A stretch of DNA of 21,087 nucleotides from Desulfurococcaceae archaeon UBA285. GTDB taxonomy: Archaea > Thermoproteota > Thermoprotei_A > Sulfolobales > Desulfurococcaceae. Location of the stretch: the NCBI GenBank assembly GCA_002495025.1, contig DADP01000007.1, forward strand, positions 1-21,087, in the 5' to 3' direction. The position numbers were made by a program, and so were the translations under genes. How positions within the stretch are numbered: position 1 is the stretch's first letter; each line of letters starts with the position of its first letter. The notes beneath the pieces were generated by a model, which was not told the origin of the DNA, did no database searches, and was given only the letters and a program-made list of their open reading frames with translations. Below are positions 7,258 to 14,248 of the stretch, one piece after another.

Positions 7258-7318
7258 TATTCAGGAGCGAGGCCTCTTCATCACTATTTCAGAGAATCGA
7301 GTGTTCTTCATCGAGAAT
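7258..7318 (-). ncRNA. Candidate C/D box sRNA (2'-O-methylation guide)
   Basis: On the minus strand four boxes occur in the archaeal C/D order: a C-like box TCGATGA (7314-7308), a 15-nt guide (7307-7293), D' CTGA (7292-7289), a 4-nt spacer AATA, C' GTGATGA (7284-7278), a 13-nt guide AGAGGCCTCGCTC (7277-7265) and D CTGA (7264-7261). C', D' and D are perfect; C departs from RTGATGA at its first two bases. Lengths fit the family, in which the nucleotide pairing with the fifth base upstream of D or D' is methylated. By that rule the D guide would direct methylation of a G in GAGCGAGGCC-like RNA and the D' guide a U in AGAATCGAGTG-like RNA. I could not identify these targets. The element lies in non-coding DNA, with a TATA-like TTTATAA about 50 nt upstream of the C box. 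Confidence 0.6.
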
Positions 7319-7352
7319 AAATATGTGTTTGCAGGGTATTCAGAACTATCCA

Positions 7353-7377
7353 AACCACTGGTTATAAACCAATGGTT
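7353..7377 (-). promoter_or_regulatory. TATA-like element flanked by two 11-bp dyads, likely regulated promoter
   Basis: AACCACTGGTT (7353-7363) and AACCAATGGTT (7367-7377) are near-perfect palindromes of the form AACCA-N-TGGTT, centred 14 bp apart, and together form a larger inverted repeat. They share the bases of TTTATAA (7368-7362, minus strand), a good TATA box. Initiation some 25 nt downstream would fall near 7338, just ahead of the sRNA candidate. A protein binding both dyads would occlude TBP, so a repressed promoter is the simplest reading. An alternative is a hairpin in the 3' end of the ior transcript. Confidence 0.5.
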
Positions 7378-7404
7378 TTGGGTTCAATCACGGTATTACC
7401 AAGT

Positions 7405-7414
7405 AGAAGAAAAA
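7405..7414 (-). terminator. Pyrimidine-tract terminator after iorB
   Basis: Directly after the iorB stop the minus strand reads TTTTTCTTCT, a short oligo-pyrimidine tract of the sort used for termination in Crenarchaeota. It is the first T-rich tract after the ior genes and is followed by the regulatory dyads and the sRNA candidate. Confidence 0.45.
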
Positions 7415-8023
7415 CTAGATAGGTATACTATGCTTTAATGATTCTGCAACCGCGTATCCCATATCATAGGCTTTAATAGATGTATCAACGGCTTTTCTTG
7501 GTAGTACTCTCTTTATAGCTTCGTAGACTACGTTCTGGTCAAATAATCCAGCAATAGAGTTGAATGCTCCCAATAATACAATGTTGAGTGCACGTGGATT
7601 ACCGGCTTCAACAGCTATTTTTCTCGCTGGTATAATCATGGCTGAGGGGAGTATGGACTTCAACCGCGCTATTAAATCATTGCGTGTTGCTTTCGGGTTT
7701 TCAAAACTCATAGTGTATGGAGGCCTGTATTCATCTGCTACAATTGCGACTCCTCTACTAGACAAGTAGTGTATATTTCTAAGTGTTTCTACGAGTTCCA
7801 AGCCGATTAAGTAGTCTGCCTCACCAGGCAGGAATTTTGGTGTATAGACTCTACTACCTATTTGCACATAGCTTACAACACTACCATACCTCTGAGCCAT
7901 ACCAAGTGTTTCACCAGTTCTAACCGAGAGCCCTGATAAAACAGCCACTTCAGCTATAACTCTAGCTAGTGTTAAACCACCCTGTCCGCCAACGGACGCA
8001 ATGAGTATTCTTTTAACCTCCAT
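7415..8023 (-). CDS. iorB: IorB, indolepyruvate ferredoxin oxidoreductase beta subunit
   Basis: IorB carries the gamma-type pyruvate:ferredoxin oxidoreductase domain and pairs with IorA to oxidatively decarboxylate aryl 2-oxoacids (from Trp, Phe and Tyr) to aryl-CoA, reducing ferredoxin. The 202-residue protein starts with ILIASVGGQGGLTLARVIAEVA, the family's glycine-rich N-terminal motif, and contains GETLGMAQRYGSVVSYVQIG, the conserved GM-QRGG-like segment, here with Tyr-Gly replacing Gly-Gly. Length matches the family. The ATG at 8023 lies 1 nt after the iorA stop with GGTGGAG just upstream, so the two genes form an operon. A pyrimidine tract follows its stop. The subunit itself looks intact even though iorA is frameshifted. 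Confidence 0.92.
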   Translation of the reverse strand: MEVKRILIASVGGQGGLTLARVIAEVAVLSGLSVRTGETLGMAQRYGSVVSYVQIGSRVYTPKFLPGEADYLIGLELVETLRNIHYLSSRGVAIVADEYRPPYTMSFENPKATRNDLIARLKSILPSAMIIPARKIAVEAGNPRALNIVLLGAFNSIAGLFDQNVVYEAIKRVLPRKAVDTSIKAYDMGYAVAESLKHSIPI

Positions 8024-8024
8024 T

Positions 8025-9146
8025 CTACTCCACCTCTTTTATAGCATTAAATGTACAGAATCTACTACAAAGCCCGCATCCATTACAGTCTTCGAGTATT
8101 ATGTGAGCCTTACCTTCTTCAAATATTATTGCTGGACACCCCGTGGTTACAAGACATGCTTTACAACCAGTACACGCGTTGGGATCAACATAATACCTCT
8201 TTGAAACACCCTTCTTTCTTGCTTCTAGTAGAGCACAGGGATGTCTAGCAATAACTACTTTAACGCCTGGTTTATCGAGGAGTTCTTCTATGGTCTTCAT
8301 GGTTTCTTCAAAGTTGTAAGGGTCTACTATAGCTAAGTAGTCGGGATTTAATGATTCAACTAGTTTATCGAGGTTTATTGGTTTTAGCAATCTTCCAGTT
8401 TCACTCGTCTGCCACGCCGGCGTCGACTGGTGTCCCGTCATAGCAACTACTTCATTGTCTACTACTAGGACAAGTAGGTCTACGCGTTTATTAATAGCTT
8501 CTATAAGCGACTGTATTCCAGCGTGGAATAGTGTTGAATCACCTATAACAGCTACAACTGGCTTGTTGAAACCAGCTATTTTCATGCCCATAGCCATTGA
8601 AATACTAGCTCCCATACTGTGCTCGGTCCACAACATATCTATTGGTTGGTAAACAGCTAGAGCATAACACCCAATATCTCCAATTACGGGGACTTCGCTT
8701 AGTTTAAACCCTTTCTTTATAATAGCGCGTTTCAATGCGAGAAATGTAAATCTATGAGGACACCCGGGACACAGTGGTGGAGGCCTCTTCGCCACGTTTT
8801 CTTGTTTAATCCATTGACGTGGTTTTTCATAGCCTAGAGCTTCCAGTACAACGCCTTTATCTAGTTCGCCTTCTAGTGGTATGTGTCCCGTGCTCTTCCC
8901 CTTCACTGGTATTGAATACCCTGATTCATATAGAAGTGTTTTCAACCTCTCTTCTATGTATGGGTCTAGTTCTTCAACAACAAGGATTTCTCTGCATTCT
9001 CTAATGTTGTTTAATAGAAATCTACGTGGGAATGGGTAGAGTAGACCTAATTTAACTATTTTTGCAGGTATATTCTTCTCAGCCACCGCCTCGGCGACAT
9101 AGTTGTATACAGCGCCCTCTGTTACAATACAGAGGTCTCCACCCCC
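8025..9146 (-). CDS. iorA: IorA, C-terminal part (downstream of a one-base frameshift): TPP-binding and ferredoxin domains
   Basis: This frame, open from the G-run at 9142-9146 to the stop at 8025, encodes the last 372-373 residues of IorA. It begins GGGDLCIVTEGAVYNYVAEA, which matches the middle of IorA proteins rather than an N-terminus. It carries a TPP-pyrophosphate segment (VIGDIGCYALAV ... AVIGDSTLFHAGIQSL ... VVDNEVVAMTGHQ) and, at the C-terminus, two 4Fe-4S ferredoxin motifs (CTGCKACLVTTGCPAI and CNGCGLCSRFCTFNAI), as in genuine IorA. A GTG at 9086 could be an internal start, but coding similarity extends upstream of it. The missing N-terminal half is the adjacent upstream frame. Together the two parts give about 613 residues, the normal IorA length. 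There is no sign of decay in this half. Confidence 0.85.
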   Translation of the reverse strand, partial: GGGDLCIVTEGAVYNYVAEAVAEKNIPAKIVKLGLLYPFPRRFLLNNIRECREILVVEELDPYIEERLKTLLYESGYSIPVKGKSTGHIPLEGELDKGVVLEALGYEKPRQWIKQENVAKRPPPLCPGCPHRFTFLALKRAIIKKGFKLSEVPVIGDIGCYALAVYQPIDMLWTEHSMGASISMAMGMKIAGFNKPVVAVIGDSTLFHAGIQSLIEAINKRVDLLVLVVDNEVVAMTGHQSTPAWQTSETGRLLKPINLDKLVESLNPDYLAIVDPYNFEETMKTIEELLDKPGVKVVIARHPCALLEARKKGVSKRYYVDPNACTGCKACLVTTGCPAIIFEEGKAHIILEDCNGCGLCSRFCTFNAIKEVE

Positions 9147-9865
9147 TCAACTCTATTTAACCTGTATTTCTCTGAGACTTCTTCAACCATCGATAACTGT
9201 TTATTCAACCACTTATGCCTCTCTAAATTCCACAACATACCAGCTCTTACAAATCTCTCTGGGTTTTTCTTAAACCACCGGGCCCTTCTGGGCTGTTCGA
9301 TTTCCCCGAATACTACGTCTCCAACTGCATGGCTGACTCTAGTAGTAGTTCTCAGTATAACAGGGAGGTTTAATGCCTCACTTAATTCAACAGCTATTTT
9401 CACGTAGTCTTTTGCTTCTTGTGGATTAGAAGGCGATATAACTGGTAGCTTTGCGAGGTCTCCAAACCACCTGCTATCTTGTTCAGTCTGGGTTGTATGG
9501 GGGCCTGGATCGTCTGCAACGTAGACTACTAGTCCGCCATCTACACCTGAATAGGCAGCTGAGAGCAGTGGGTCGGATGCAACGTTTAATCCAGGAGCTT
9601 TCATTGTAGCCATTGCTCTAGCGCCTGTAATAGCTGCTCCAATAGCGATTTCTAGTGCAACACGCTCGTTTACAGCCCATTCAACATATATGTCTACTTC
9701 TCCCGCGTATTCTTGTAGAGTCATAATAACCTCGCTTGAAGGAGTACCAGGATAGCCTGTTACAACGCTTATCCCCGACTCTAAAACACCTCTTGCAATA
9801 GCTTCATTACCCATTAGAGGAAGCTTTGTACCTGGGGGTGAGAGCAACACCAATTCTCTAATCAC
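9122..9865 (-). CDS. iorA: IorA, N-terminal part (frame ends early at a one-base frameshift)
   Basis: The frame encodes the N-terminal domain of the indolepyruvate:ferredoxin oxidoreductase alpha subunit: GNEAIARGVLESGISVVTGYPGTPSSEVI near the start, EWAVNERVALEIAIGAAITGARA, and PGLNVASDPLLSAAYSGVDGGLVVYVADDPGPHTTQTEQDSR, all characteristic of IorA. Genuine similarity stops at Glu240 or Gly241 in the G-run at 9142-9146; the last few residues (GVETSVL) are out-of-frame additions before a TAA. The remainder of IorA follows in the -1 frame. The GTG start at 9865 has no ribosome site, but a TATA-like element 29 nt upstream suggests a leaderless transcript. As annotated this piece lacks the TPP and iron-sulfur domains and would not be active alone. 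Confidence 0.85.
   Translation of the reverse strand: MIRELVLLSPPGTKLPLMGNEAIARGVLESGISVVTGYPGTPSSEVIMTLQEYAGEVDIYVEWAVNERVALEIAIGAAITGARAMATMKAPGLNVASDPLLSAAYSGVDGGLVVYVADDPGPHTTQTEQDSRWFGDLAKLPVISPSNPQEAKDYVKIAVELSEALNLPVILRTTTRVSHAVGDVVFGEIEQPRRARWFKKNPERFVRAGMLWNLERHKWLNKQLSMVEEVSEKYRLNRVEGVETSVL
9139..9148 (-). other. iorA: Frameshift site in iorA at a run of five Gs
   Basis: On the minus strand the codons GAG GGG GTG GAG keep the upstream frame, which soon stops. Moving back one base within the G-run gives GGG GGT GGA GAC, joining VE-GGGD-LCIVTEG and restoring a full ~613-residue IorA. One extra G in the run would have the same effect. The GGG codon can re-pair one base back, so ribosomal -1 slippage is mechanically possible, but no classic X-XXY-YYZ heptamer is present. 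A homopolymer sequencing error or a real one-base deletion are the plainer explanations. Confidence 0.8.
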
Positions 9866-9888
9866 CTGTTTAATATCAGAGGTGTAAA

Positions 9889-9898
9889 GTTAAAATAT
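9889..9898 (-). promoter_or_regulatory. TATA-type promoter for the ior genes
   Basis: The minus strand reads ATATTTTAAC, centred about 29 nt upstream of the iorA GTG. That distance puts the transcription start at or just before the start codon, consistent with a leaderless mRNA and with the absence of a ribosome-binding site. This supports the GTG at 9865 as the start. Confidence 0.5.
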
Positions 9899-9916
9899 GT
9901 ATTAGAGTAGAGAATG

Positions 9917-10819
9917 CTATCCACAAATTTCATTTAGAATGCTATCTAAAACACTAGTAGTTAACTCTATTCTCCCTACTTCAATTAAAATCCACTCTTC
10001 TACATGTACATGTATTCCTCCTGGTTTAACTAGTTTGAGAGGTGCTAGTGTTTCGAGTTCAAGGTATTTACTCGACACGTATACTTCAACACTAGATCCA
10101 AGGTCTGGGTATTCACCCTGCTCGAACACAGTCTTTTTAATAAACAAGTATTTGTCAATGTAATATGCAATAATTGGTGGATTAGCACTAGCCCCGATTT
10201 TCAGTGGATTGTAATTGCCCAGGTCTTGGTGTACGAGGATGTAGTTGTCTATAAATTTTAATCTAGGGTCGCTCAACGTTGTATATGGCCATAGAGATAT
10301 AACTCTATCTGCTTGTAGACCGTGTTTATCTCTCTTCAAGGGTTTAACTGGTATAATAGCTACACCTCCTGGTTTAACAACCGTTATAGCCCAGGGAGCA
10401 TACTTCACTTCCCATCTACCAATGTTTACTACTTCATGGATAACTCGTAGAGAATTACTGGTAGCGCCAGGCGTTATCTTAATTCTCTTCAATACGTTGT
10501 TTTCACGTTCTGGTTGTCCTTCAACTACTATTGAGTTTTCTTCAATCGAGATTTTTACTGGTTTATCATCTATTGAATATGTTCGAGGATATTCTTCTGG
10601 TGCAATCCATAATCTATGCCCGCCTATCAACCTCCAATATCCATCTGGTGTTTCCATTCCGGTTTCCGGGTCTACCTCGAGTATATTTTCTCCTCTACCT
10701 ACTAGTCCAAGGTATAGTATTCGAGGCCCTACATCTATTGCTATACCTACCTCTAGACCGCCTAGTTTAAACAATTTTACTTTAAATCCCTTGATTGAAA
10801 CTATACTTTTGTCTTCCAT
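9917..10819 (-). CDS. DUF4380-type, galactose-mutarotase-like beta-sandwich protein
   Basis: The 300-residue protein has features of the DUF4380 / aldose-1-epimerase-like fold: an early LGGLEVGIAIDVGPRILYLGL segment, YWRLIGGHRLWIAPEEYPRTYSIDD (the GGHRLW...PE motif), and alternating short strands throughout, including a late EVYVSSKYLELETLAPL. Proteins of this fold bind sugars; members with this motif set are mostly uncharacterised, so no substrate is proposed. There is no signal peptide or membrane span, which indicates a cytoplasmic location. The ATG at 10819 has GAGG about 8 nt upstream and lies 13 bp downstream of the PH/SHOCT gene, so the two are probably co-transcribed. It ends about 50 bp before the iorA start region on the same strand. 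Confidence 0.75.
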   Translation of the reverse strand: MEDKSIVSIKGFKVKLFKLGGLEVGIAIDVGPRILYLGLVGRGENILEVDPETGMETPDGYWRLIGGHRLWIAPEEYPRTYSIDDKPVKISIEENSIVVEGQPERENNVLKRIKITPGATSNSLRVIHEVVNIGRWEVKYAPWAITVVKPGGVAIIPVKPLKRDKHGLQADRVISLWPYTTLSDPRLKFIDNYILVHQDLGNYNPLKIGASANPPIIAYYIDKYLFIKKTVFEQGEYPDLGSSVEVYVSSKYLELETLAPLKLVKPGGIHVHVEEWILIEVGRIELTTSVLDSILNEICG

Positions 10820-10832
10820 GTAGATTTCCTCG

Positions 10833-11390
10833 TTATATCTTCTCTAAGATCTTCTTGACCTTCTCCCTATATTCGTCCTCTGTGAGAACACCTTTATTTC
10901 TTAGTTCTTCTAGTTGCTTCAATAACGATTCTATTTCTAATGTTTGTAATTGGCGTTGCTGACCTATTGATCTGACGAGTAGTTCTTTTGATTTGTGTAA
11001 AATCCAGTCTTCGCCTACAACACCCTTTTTCTTTTCGAGGACTGGTGGTTCTACAGCCAGTGATTTTAATGCATTGTAAATAGCGTTTACTGCTTCTCTA
11101 GATTCTTCTCTATTCATCCATGTAAGTATTATCTTCTCGCCTTTTTCTAATTCTATTATAAACTCTGATGCCATTGCCCCTATGTGTAGGTGTATTTTTT
11201 CTACTCTCTCGTATGGAATCGCTTTCATTTCATATCTTCCAAGTATTTTCTCGTCAAAGACTATAAGTCTTCTATTTGTTACTACAAGCCATTTTGGTTT
11301 TTCAAGCCCGATTTTCTTTTTAACAGCGTATAGGATTTTCTCGTCGGGGTCTAAGTTTTCAATTAGTTTTTCAGGTAGTTTCTCTTCCAT
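10833..11390 (-). CDS. PH-like domain protein with C-terminal SHOCT domain
   Basis: The 185-residue protein has a bacterial/archaeal PH-like domain (about residues 12-110: DPDEKILYAVKKK, WLVVTNRRLIVFDEK, IPYERVEKIHLHIG, FIIELEKGEKIIL), with the strand pattern and the 'TNRRLI' signature seen in such domains. A charged linker follows, then a SHOCT motif at the C-terminus (about 154-185: LEELRNKGVLTEDEYREKVKKIL). SHOCT is a short domain usually found at protein ends and linked to oligomerisation or membrane-associated assemblies. The precise role is unknown. No membrane segment is visible. The ATG at 11390 follows a 71-bp gap from thiI containing TATA-like sequences, and the DUF4380 gene follows 13 bp later. 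Confidence 0.8.
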   Translation of the reverse strand: MEEKLPEKLIENLDPDEKILYAVKKKIGLEKPKWLVVTNRRLIVFDEKILGRYEMKAIPYERVEKIHLHIGAMASEFIIELEKGEKIILTWMNREESREAVNAIYNALKSLAVEPPVLEKKKGVVGEDWILHKSKELLVRSIGQQRQLQTLEIESLLKQLEELRNKGVLTEDEYREKVKKILEKI

Positions 11391-11461
11391 TAATACCAGC
11401 CACTATACTGATAATTATAATGTAGGATAGTGTAATTAGTTTTCTCAGTGGTTTTTAAAAG

Positions 11462-12886
11462 CTATCTTCTACAATATCCTCCTTTAAAACTATAAGCTTT
11501 CAATCCGTGTTCACGTAGTGTACGTGCTATTAAAAGGCTTTTTACACCTGTTTCACAGACTATGATTACGGGTTTTTCTCTTGGTAGTTCTTCGATTTTC
11601 AATTCTTCTAATCCTATTGCTCCATGAATTGGGTTTTTCACGCGGTTTTCTGGGTTTCTAGCGTCAACTACTATTGCTTCTACTGGTATAAAGTCTATTT
11701 CTAGATCACTACTTGGAATTACATCTAGTGGGTTACTAGATAGTAAGTCTAGTGTTTTTGCTTCTCTCACTGCTTTCTCCACTAGCTCCATGTTTATTTT
11801 CTCTAGTTCCCTTGTTAGTTCATCTGGTTTTGCAGCTGTAACTACTCTACTTGGAGCAATACTACATGCTTCTACAACCATAGATGACAACTCATAGAGC
11901 CCTATTCTCCTAGAGTATTCAATAATTTCTTCTTTGTCAAAGCCTACAAGAGGCCTCATAATGGGCTTTAATGGCTTTGAAACTAGCTCTATTGCTTCAA
12001 GGTTTCTAAGTGTCTGACTTGATGCTTGGCCTATTGACTCGCCAGTTACTATAACATCGTATCCCTGGTTTACAGCTATTTTAGATCCAACAATATACAT
12101 TAGTGCTCTTAAAACTACTTGTCGATAACTCCACTCAACTTTCTTTGTAATCTCGTATAGTAGGTCGCGGAAGTCAACTATTATAAATACTGGTCTATAG
12201 CCATAAAGCCATTTACGAGCTAGTTCCTGGGCAACTCTAAACGCGTTGTAACTAGACTGTGTTGAACCCATTACATAGTGGAGAAAATCTACTCTCACAC
12301 CCCTCTTCGCTGTAAACCATGCTGCTACTGGTGAGTCGAATCCACCGGAAAACAATACTAGTCCCCGTCCTTCAACACCTATCGGTAGGCCGCCGGGGCC
12401 TCTAGCTGTATCTAGGTATAGAAATACCCTGCTACCTCTTACTTCAAGAGAGACTTCTACCTCGGGGTTTTCCAAGTCTACGCCTTTAGAGAATGGTTTT
12501 AATAGTGCGCCTACTTCTCTAGCAACGTCGAGAGATGTAAAATCGTGTTGACCGCTCCTCTTTACTCTAACAGCAAACTTCTTTCCCTGGACATAGCCTG
12601 TTGCTTTACTTGCAACCCATTCAGCTAGGTCTTTTAAATCTCTGAATTCGTATTCCAATACTCTTCCAACTCTATACACGCCGAATACTCGTGTTAATAC
12701 TTCTTCTACTTCACGGTCTACGTCGAGTAGTATTTTTGCTTCGAGTATTTCAATAGTGTTTACTCTACCTCCAACTCGCTCTACGGCGTCTCTAATATTG
12801 TCAATTAATACTTTGTAAAACCTTGGCCTTGTCCTCGAAGACCTTAATGGTATTTCACCCGTCACTGTAACCAGGTATTTGGGCAA
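11462..12886 (-). CDS. thiI: ThiI-type tRNA 4-thiouridine synthase with rhodanese domain
   Basis: ThiI uses ATP to activate tRNA uridine 8 and transfers sulfur to make 4-thiouridine; in some organisms it also serves thiazole synthesis. The 474-residue protein shows an N-terminal ferredoxin-like and THUMP region (about 1-165, including VRVKRSGQHDFTSLDVAREVG), the PP-loop SGGFDSPVAAW (180-190), and the family segment IGQASSQTLRNLEAI (285-299). Cys341 (VEACSIAP) matches the position of E. coli Cys344. Residues ~400-474 form a rhodanese domain with an active-site loop CETGVKS (Cys444), so both redox cysteines of the bacterial-type mechanism are present. Many archaeal ThiI proteins lack this domain. 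The TTG start at 12886 is supported by AGAGGT 8 nt upstream. Confidence 0.92.
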   Translation of the reverse strand: MPKYLVTVTGEIPLRSSRTRPRFYKVLIDNIRDAVERVGGRVNTIEILEAKILLDVDREVEEVLTRVFGVYRVGRVLEYEFRDLKDLAEWVASKATGYVQGKKFAVRVKRSGQHDFTSLDVAREVGALLKPFSKGVDLENPEVEVSLEVRGSRVFLYLDTARGPGGLPIGVEGRGLVLFSGGFDSPVAAWFTAKRGVRVDFLHYVMGSTQSSYNAFRVAQELARKWLYGYRPVFIIVDFRDLLYEITKKVEWSYRQVVLRALMYIVGSKIAVNQGYDVIVTGESIGQASSQTLRNLEAIELVSKPLKPIMRPLVGFDKEEIIEYSRRIGLYELSSMVVEACSIAPSRVVTAAKPDELTRELEKINMELVEKAVREAKTLDLLSSNPLDVIPSSDLEIDFIPVEAIVVDARNPENRVKNPIHGAIGLEELKIEELPREKPVIIVCETGVKSLLIARTLREHGLKAYSFKGGYCRR

Positions 12887-12949
12887 TGGAGTCGACCTCT
12901 ACTAGTGTTTACCACTCATATATCTAACAATGTGTTTTGAAACCTATTG

Positions 12950-12958
12950 TATTTAAAA
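12950..12958 (+). promoter_or_regulatory. TATA-type promoter of the pyr operon
   Basis: TATTTAAAA lies about 35 nt upstream of the pyrF TTG, so initiation some 25 nt downstream would leave a leader of about 10 nt. The gap between divergent thiI and pyrF is 104 bp; a second TATA-like ATATAT at 12918-12923 is placed for thiI on the other strand. No ribosome-binding site is evident before pyrF, consistent with a very short leader. Confidence 0.55.
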
Positions 12959-12990
12959 ACCCTAGACGTAATTAAATTGAACCGGGCACC

Positions 12991-13671
12991 TTGTTAGTTT
13001 TAGCGCTTGATCCACCATTTGGATTAAAAGGAGATAAGTCAACACGAGAAATAATTGAAGAAACCAAACACGTTGTTTCAGCCTACAAGATTGGACTGCC
13101 ACTCGTCCTCAAAGAAGGCGTTGGAGTTATAAGAGAAGTCAAAGAATCATCTGGTAGGAGAGTAATTGTTGATTTTAAACTCGCAGAAATTGGAGATGTA
13201 ATGAAAGAAACTATTTCAATTCTAGCTAGAAACGGCGCGGATGCTGTAATAGTACATGGATTTATAGGAGTTGAAGGCGCGCTAGATGTTCTCGTCGAGG
13301 AGTCGAGAAAGCTGGGACTAGACGTTATAATAGTTGTATCAATGACTCACAAGGGAGCTACTAGATTTCTTGATATCCACTTTGAAGAATTGTTAAAGCA
13401 GGTGGTAGATCTCAACGTGCATGGTGTTGTACTACCGGCTACACGATTACACTTGATTAAAAAAGCACGTGGAGTATTAGGCGGGTCAATAAAGATATAT
13501 TCACCGGGCATTGGGGTTCAAGGAGCCGAGCCGGGTAGTGCTATATGTGCTGGGGCAGACTATGAAATTATTGGTAGATTGATTACTAGGTCTGAAAACC
13601 CCCGTGTAGTGGCTGAGAGAGTATATAGTGCTCAGTTAGAGGCGTGGAGGAGATGTCGTGGCTACCAGTAG
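12991..13671 (+). CDS. pyrF: PyrF, orotidine 5'-phosphate decarboxylase
   Basis: PyrF decarboxylates OMP to UMP, the last step of de novo pyrimidine synthesis. The 226-residue protein has the expected TIM-barrel signatures: LALDPP (Asp7), AYKIGLP (Lys33), the catalytic loop DFKLAEIGDV (Asp61, Lys63), VLPATR and the phosphate-binding end SPGIGVQGAEPG...GADYEIIGRLI. The catalytic motif is normally D-x-K-x-x-D; here the last residue is Glu66. In known enzymes that Asp comes from the partner subunit and completes the Lys-Asp-Lys-Asp tetrad, so this is a conservative but notable change. The TTG at 12991 puts Asp7 at the usual distance from the N-terminus. The gene overlaps pyrE by 19-28 bp. Confidence 0.92.
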   Translation: MLVLALDPPFGLKGDKSTREIIEETKHVVSAYKIGLPLVLKEGVGVIREVKESSGRRVIVDFKLAEIGDVMKETISILARNGADAVIVHGFIGVEGALDVLVEESRKLGLDVIIVVSMTHKGATRFLDIHFEELLKQVVDLNVHGVVLPATRLHLIKKARGVLGGSIKIYSPGIGVQGAEPGSAICAGADYEIIGRLITRSENPRVVAERVYSAQLEAWRRCRGYQ

Positions 13672-14246
13672 AACTCTATAAACACGGCATGGTTAAAATA
13701 GGAGAGTTTAAACTGTCTTCAGGGCTGACTAGTCCGTTCTACATCGACATTAGAAAACTATATAGCTACCCAGACCTAGCTAGGAGAGTAGTAATCGAGC
13801 TAGCATCTAGAATACCACTCGACAATATAGATGTAATAGCAGGAGTGGAAACAGCTGGTATACCACTAGCAACATATCTCTCATGTATAACTGGAAAACC
13901 ACTTGTATACGTGAGAAAAGAAAAGAAGCAACATGGTACTAAATCAGCTGTAGAGGGAGATGTAAATGGTAAAAGAGTTGTAGTGGTTGACGATGTTGTA
14001 ACAACTGGAGCTTCTCTTCTACGAGCAATACAAAATGTTAGAGAAGAAGGCGGTATCCCGGTTTACGCAGTAGTAGTAGTTGATAGAAACCAGGGTGCAC
14101 GTGAATTATTAAAATCCAATGGTGTAGAGTTAATCTCGTTGACTACAGCACTAGATATATTTAGAGAACTATACTTAAAGGGATTCATTGACGTTGAAAC
14201 CTATCTAAACATTACCAACTACATAAAGAGCTTTACCAAGGTGTAG
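13644..14246 (+). CDS. pyrE: PyrE, orotate phosphoribosyltransferase
   Basis: PyrE joins orotate and PRPP to give OMP, the substrate of PyrF. The 197-200-residue protein has the N-terminal KIGEFKLSSGLTSPFYIDIRKL segment typical of the family, the flexible catalytic loop VRKEKKQHGTKSAVEG and the PRPP-binding signature VVVVDDVVTTGAS. The start is either GTG 13644 or ATG 13653. A GGAGG at 13646-13650 is too close to serve the ATG, and both starts lie inside the end of pyrF, so translation is probably coupled. Its stop is 2 nt before the pyrK ATG. It is complete and of normal length. Confidence 0.93.
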   Translation: MEEMSWLPVELYKHGMVKIGEFKLSSGLTSPFYIDIRKLYSYPDLARRVVIELASRIPLDNIDVIAGVETAGIPLATYLSCITGKPLVYVRKEKKQHGTKSAVEGDVNGKRVVVVDDVVTTGASLLRAIQNVREEGGIPVYAVVVVDRNQGARELLKSNGVELISLTTALDIFRELYLKGFIDVETYLNITNYIKSFTKV

Positions 14247-14248
14247 AA

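Noticed and set aside
7378..7400. GGGTTCAATCACGG resembling a tRNA T-arm
   Set aside because: It does not match the GGTTCRAATCC pattern with a closing stem and has no tRNA body on either side.
10245..10823. Long plus-strand open frame (192 codons) opposite the DUF4380-type gene
   Set aside because: It is the antisense shadow of a well-supported protein; its translation is Ser/Leu/Pro-rich with no domain and no ribosome site.
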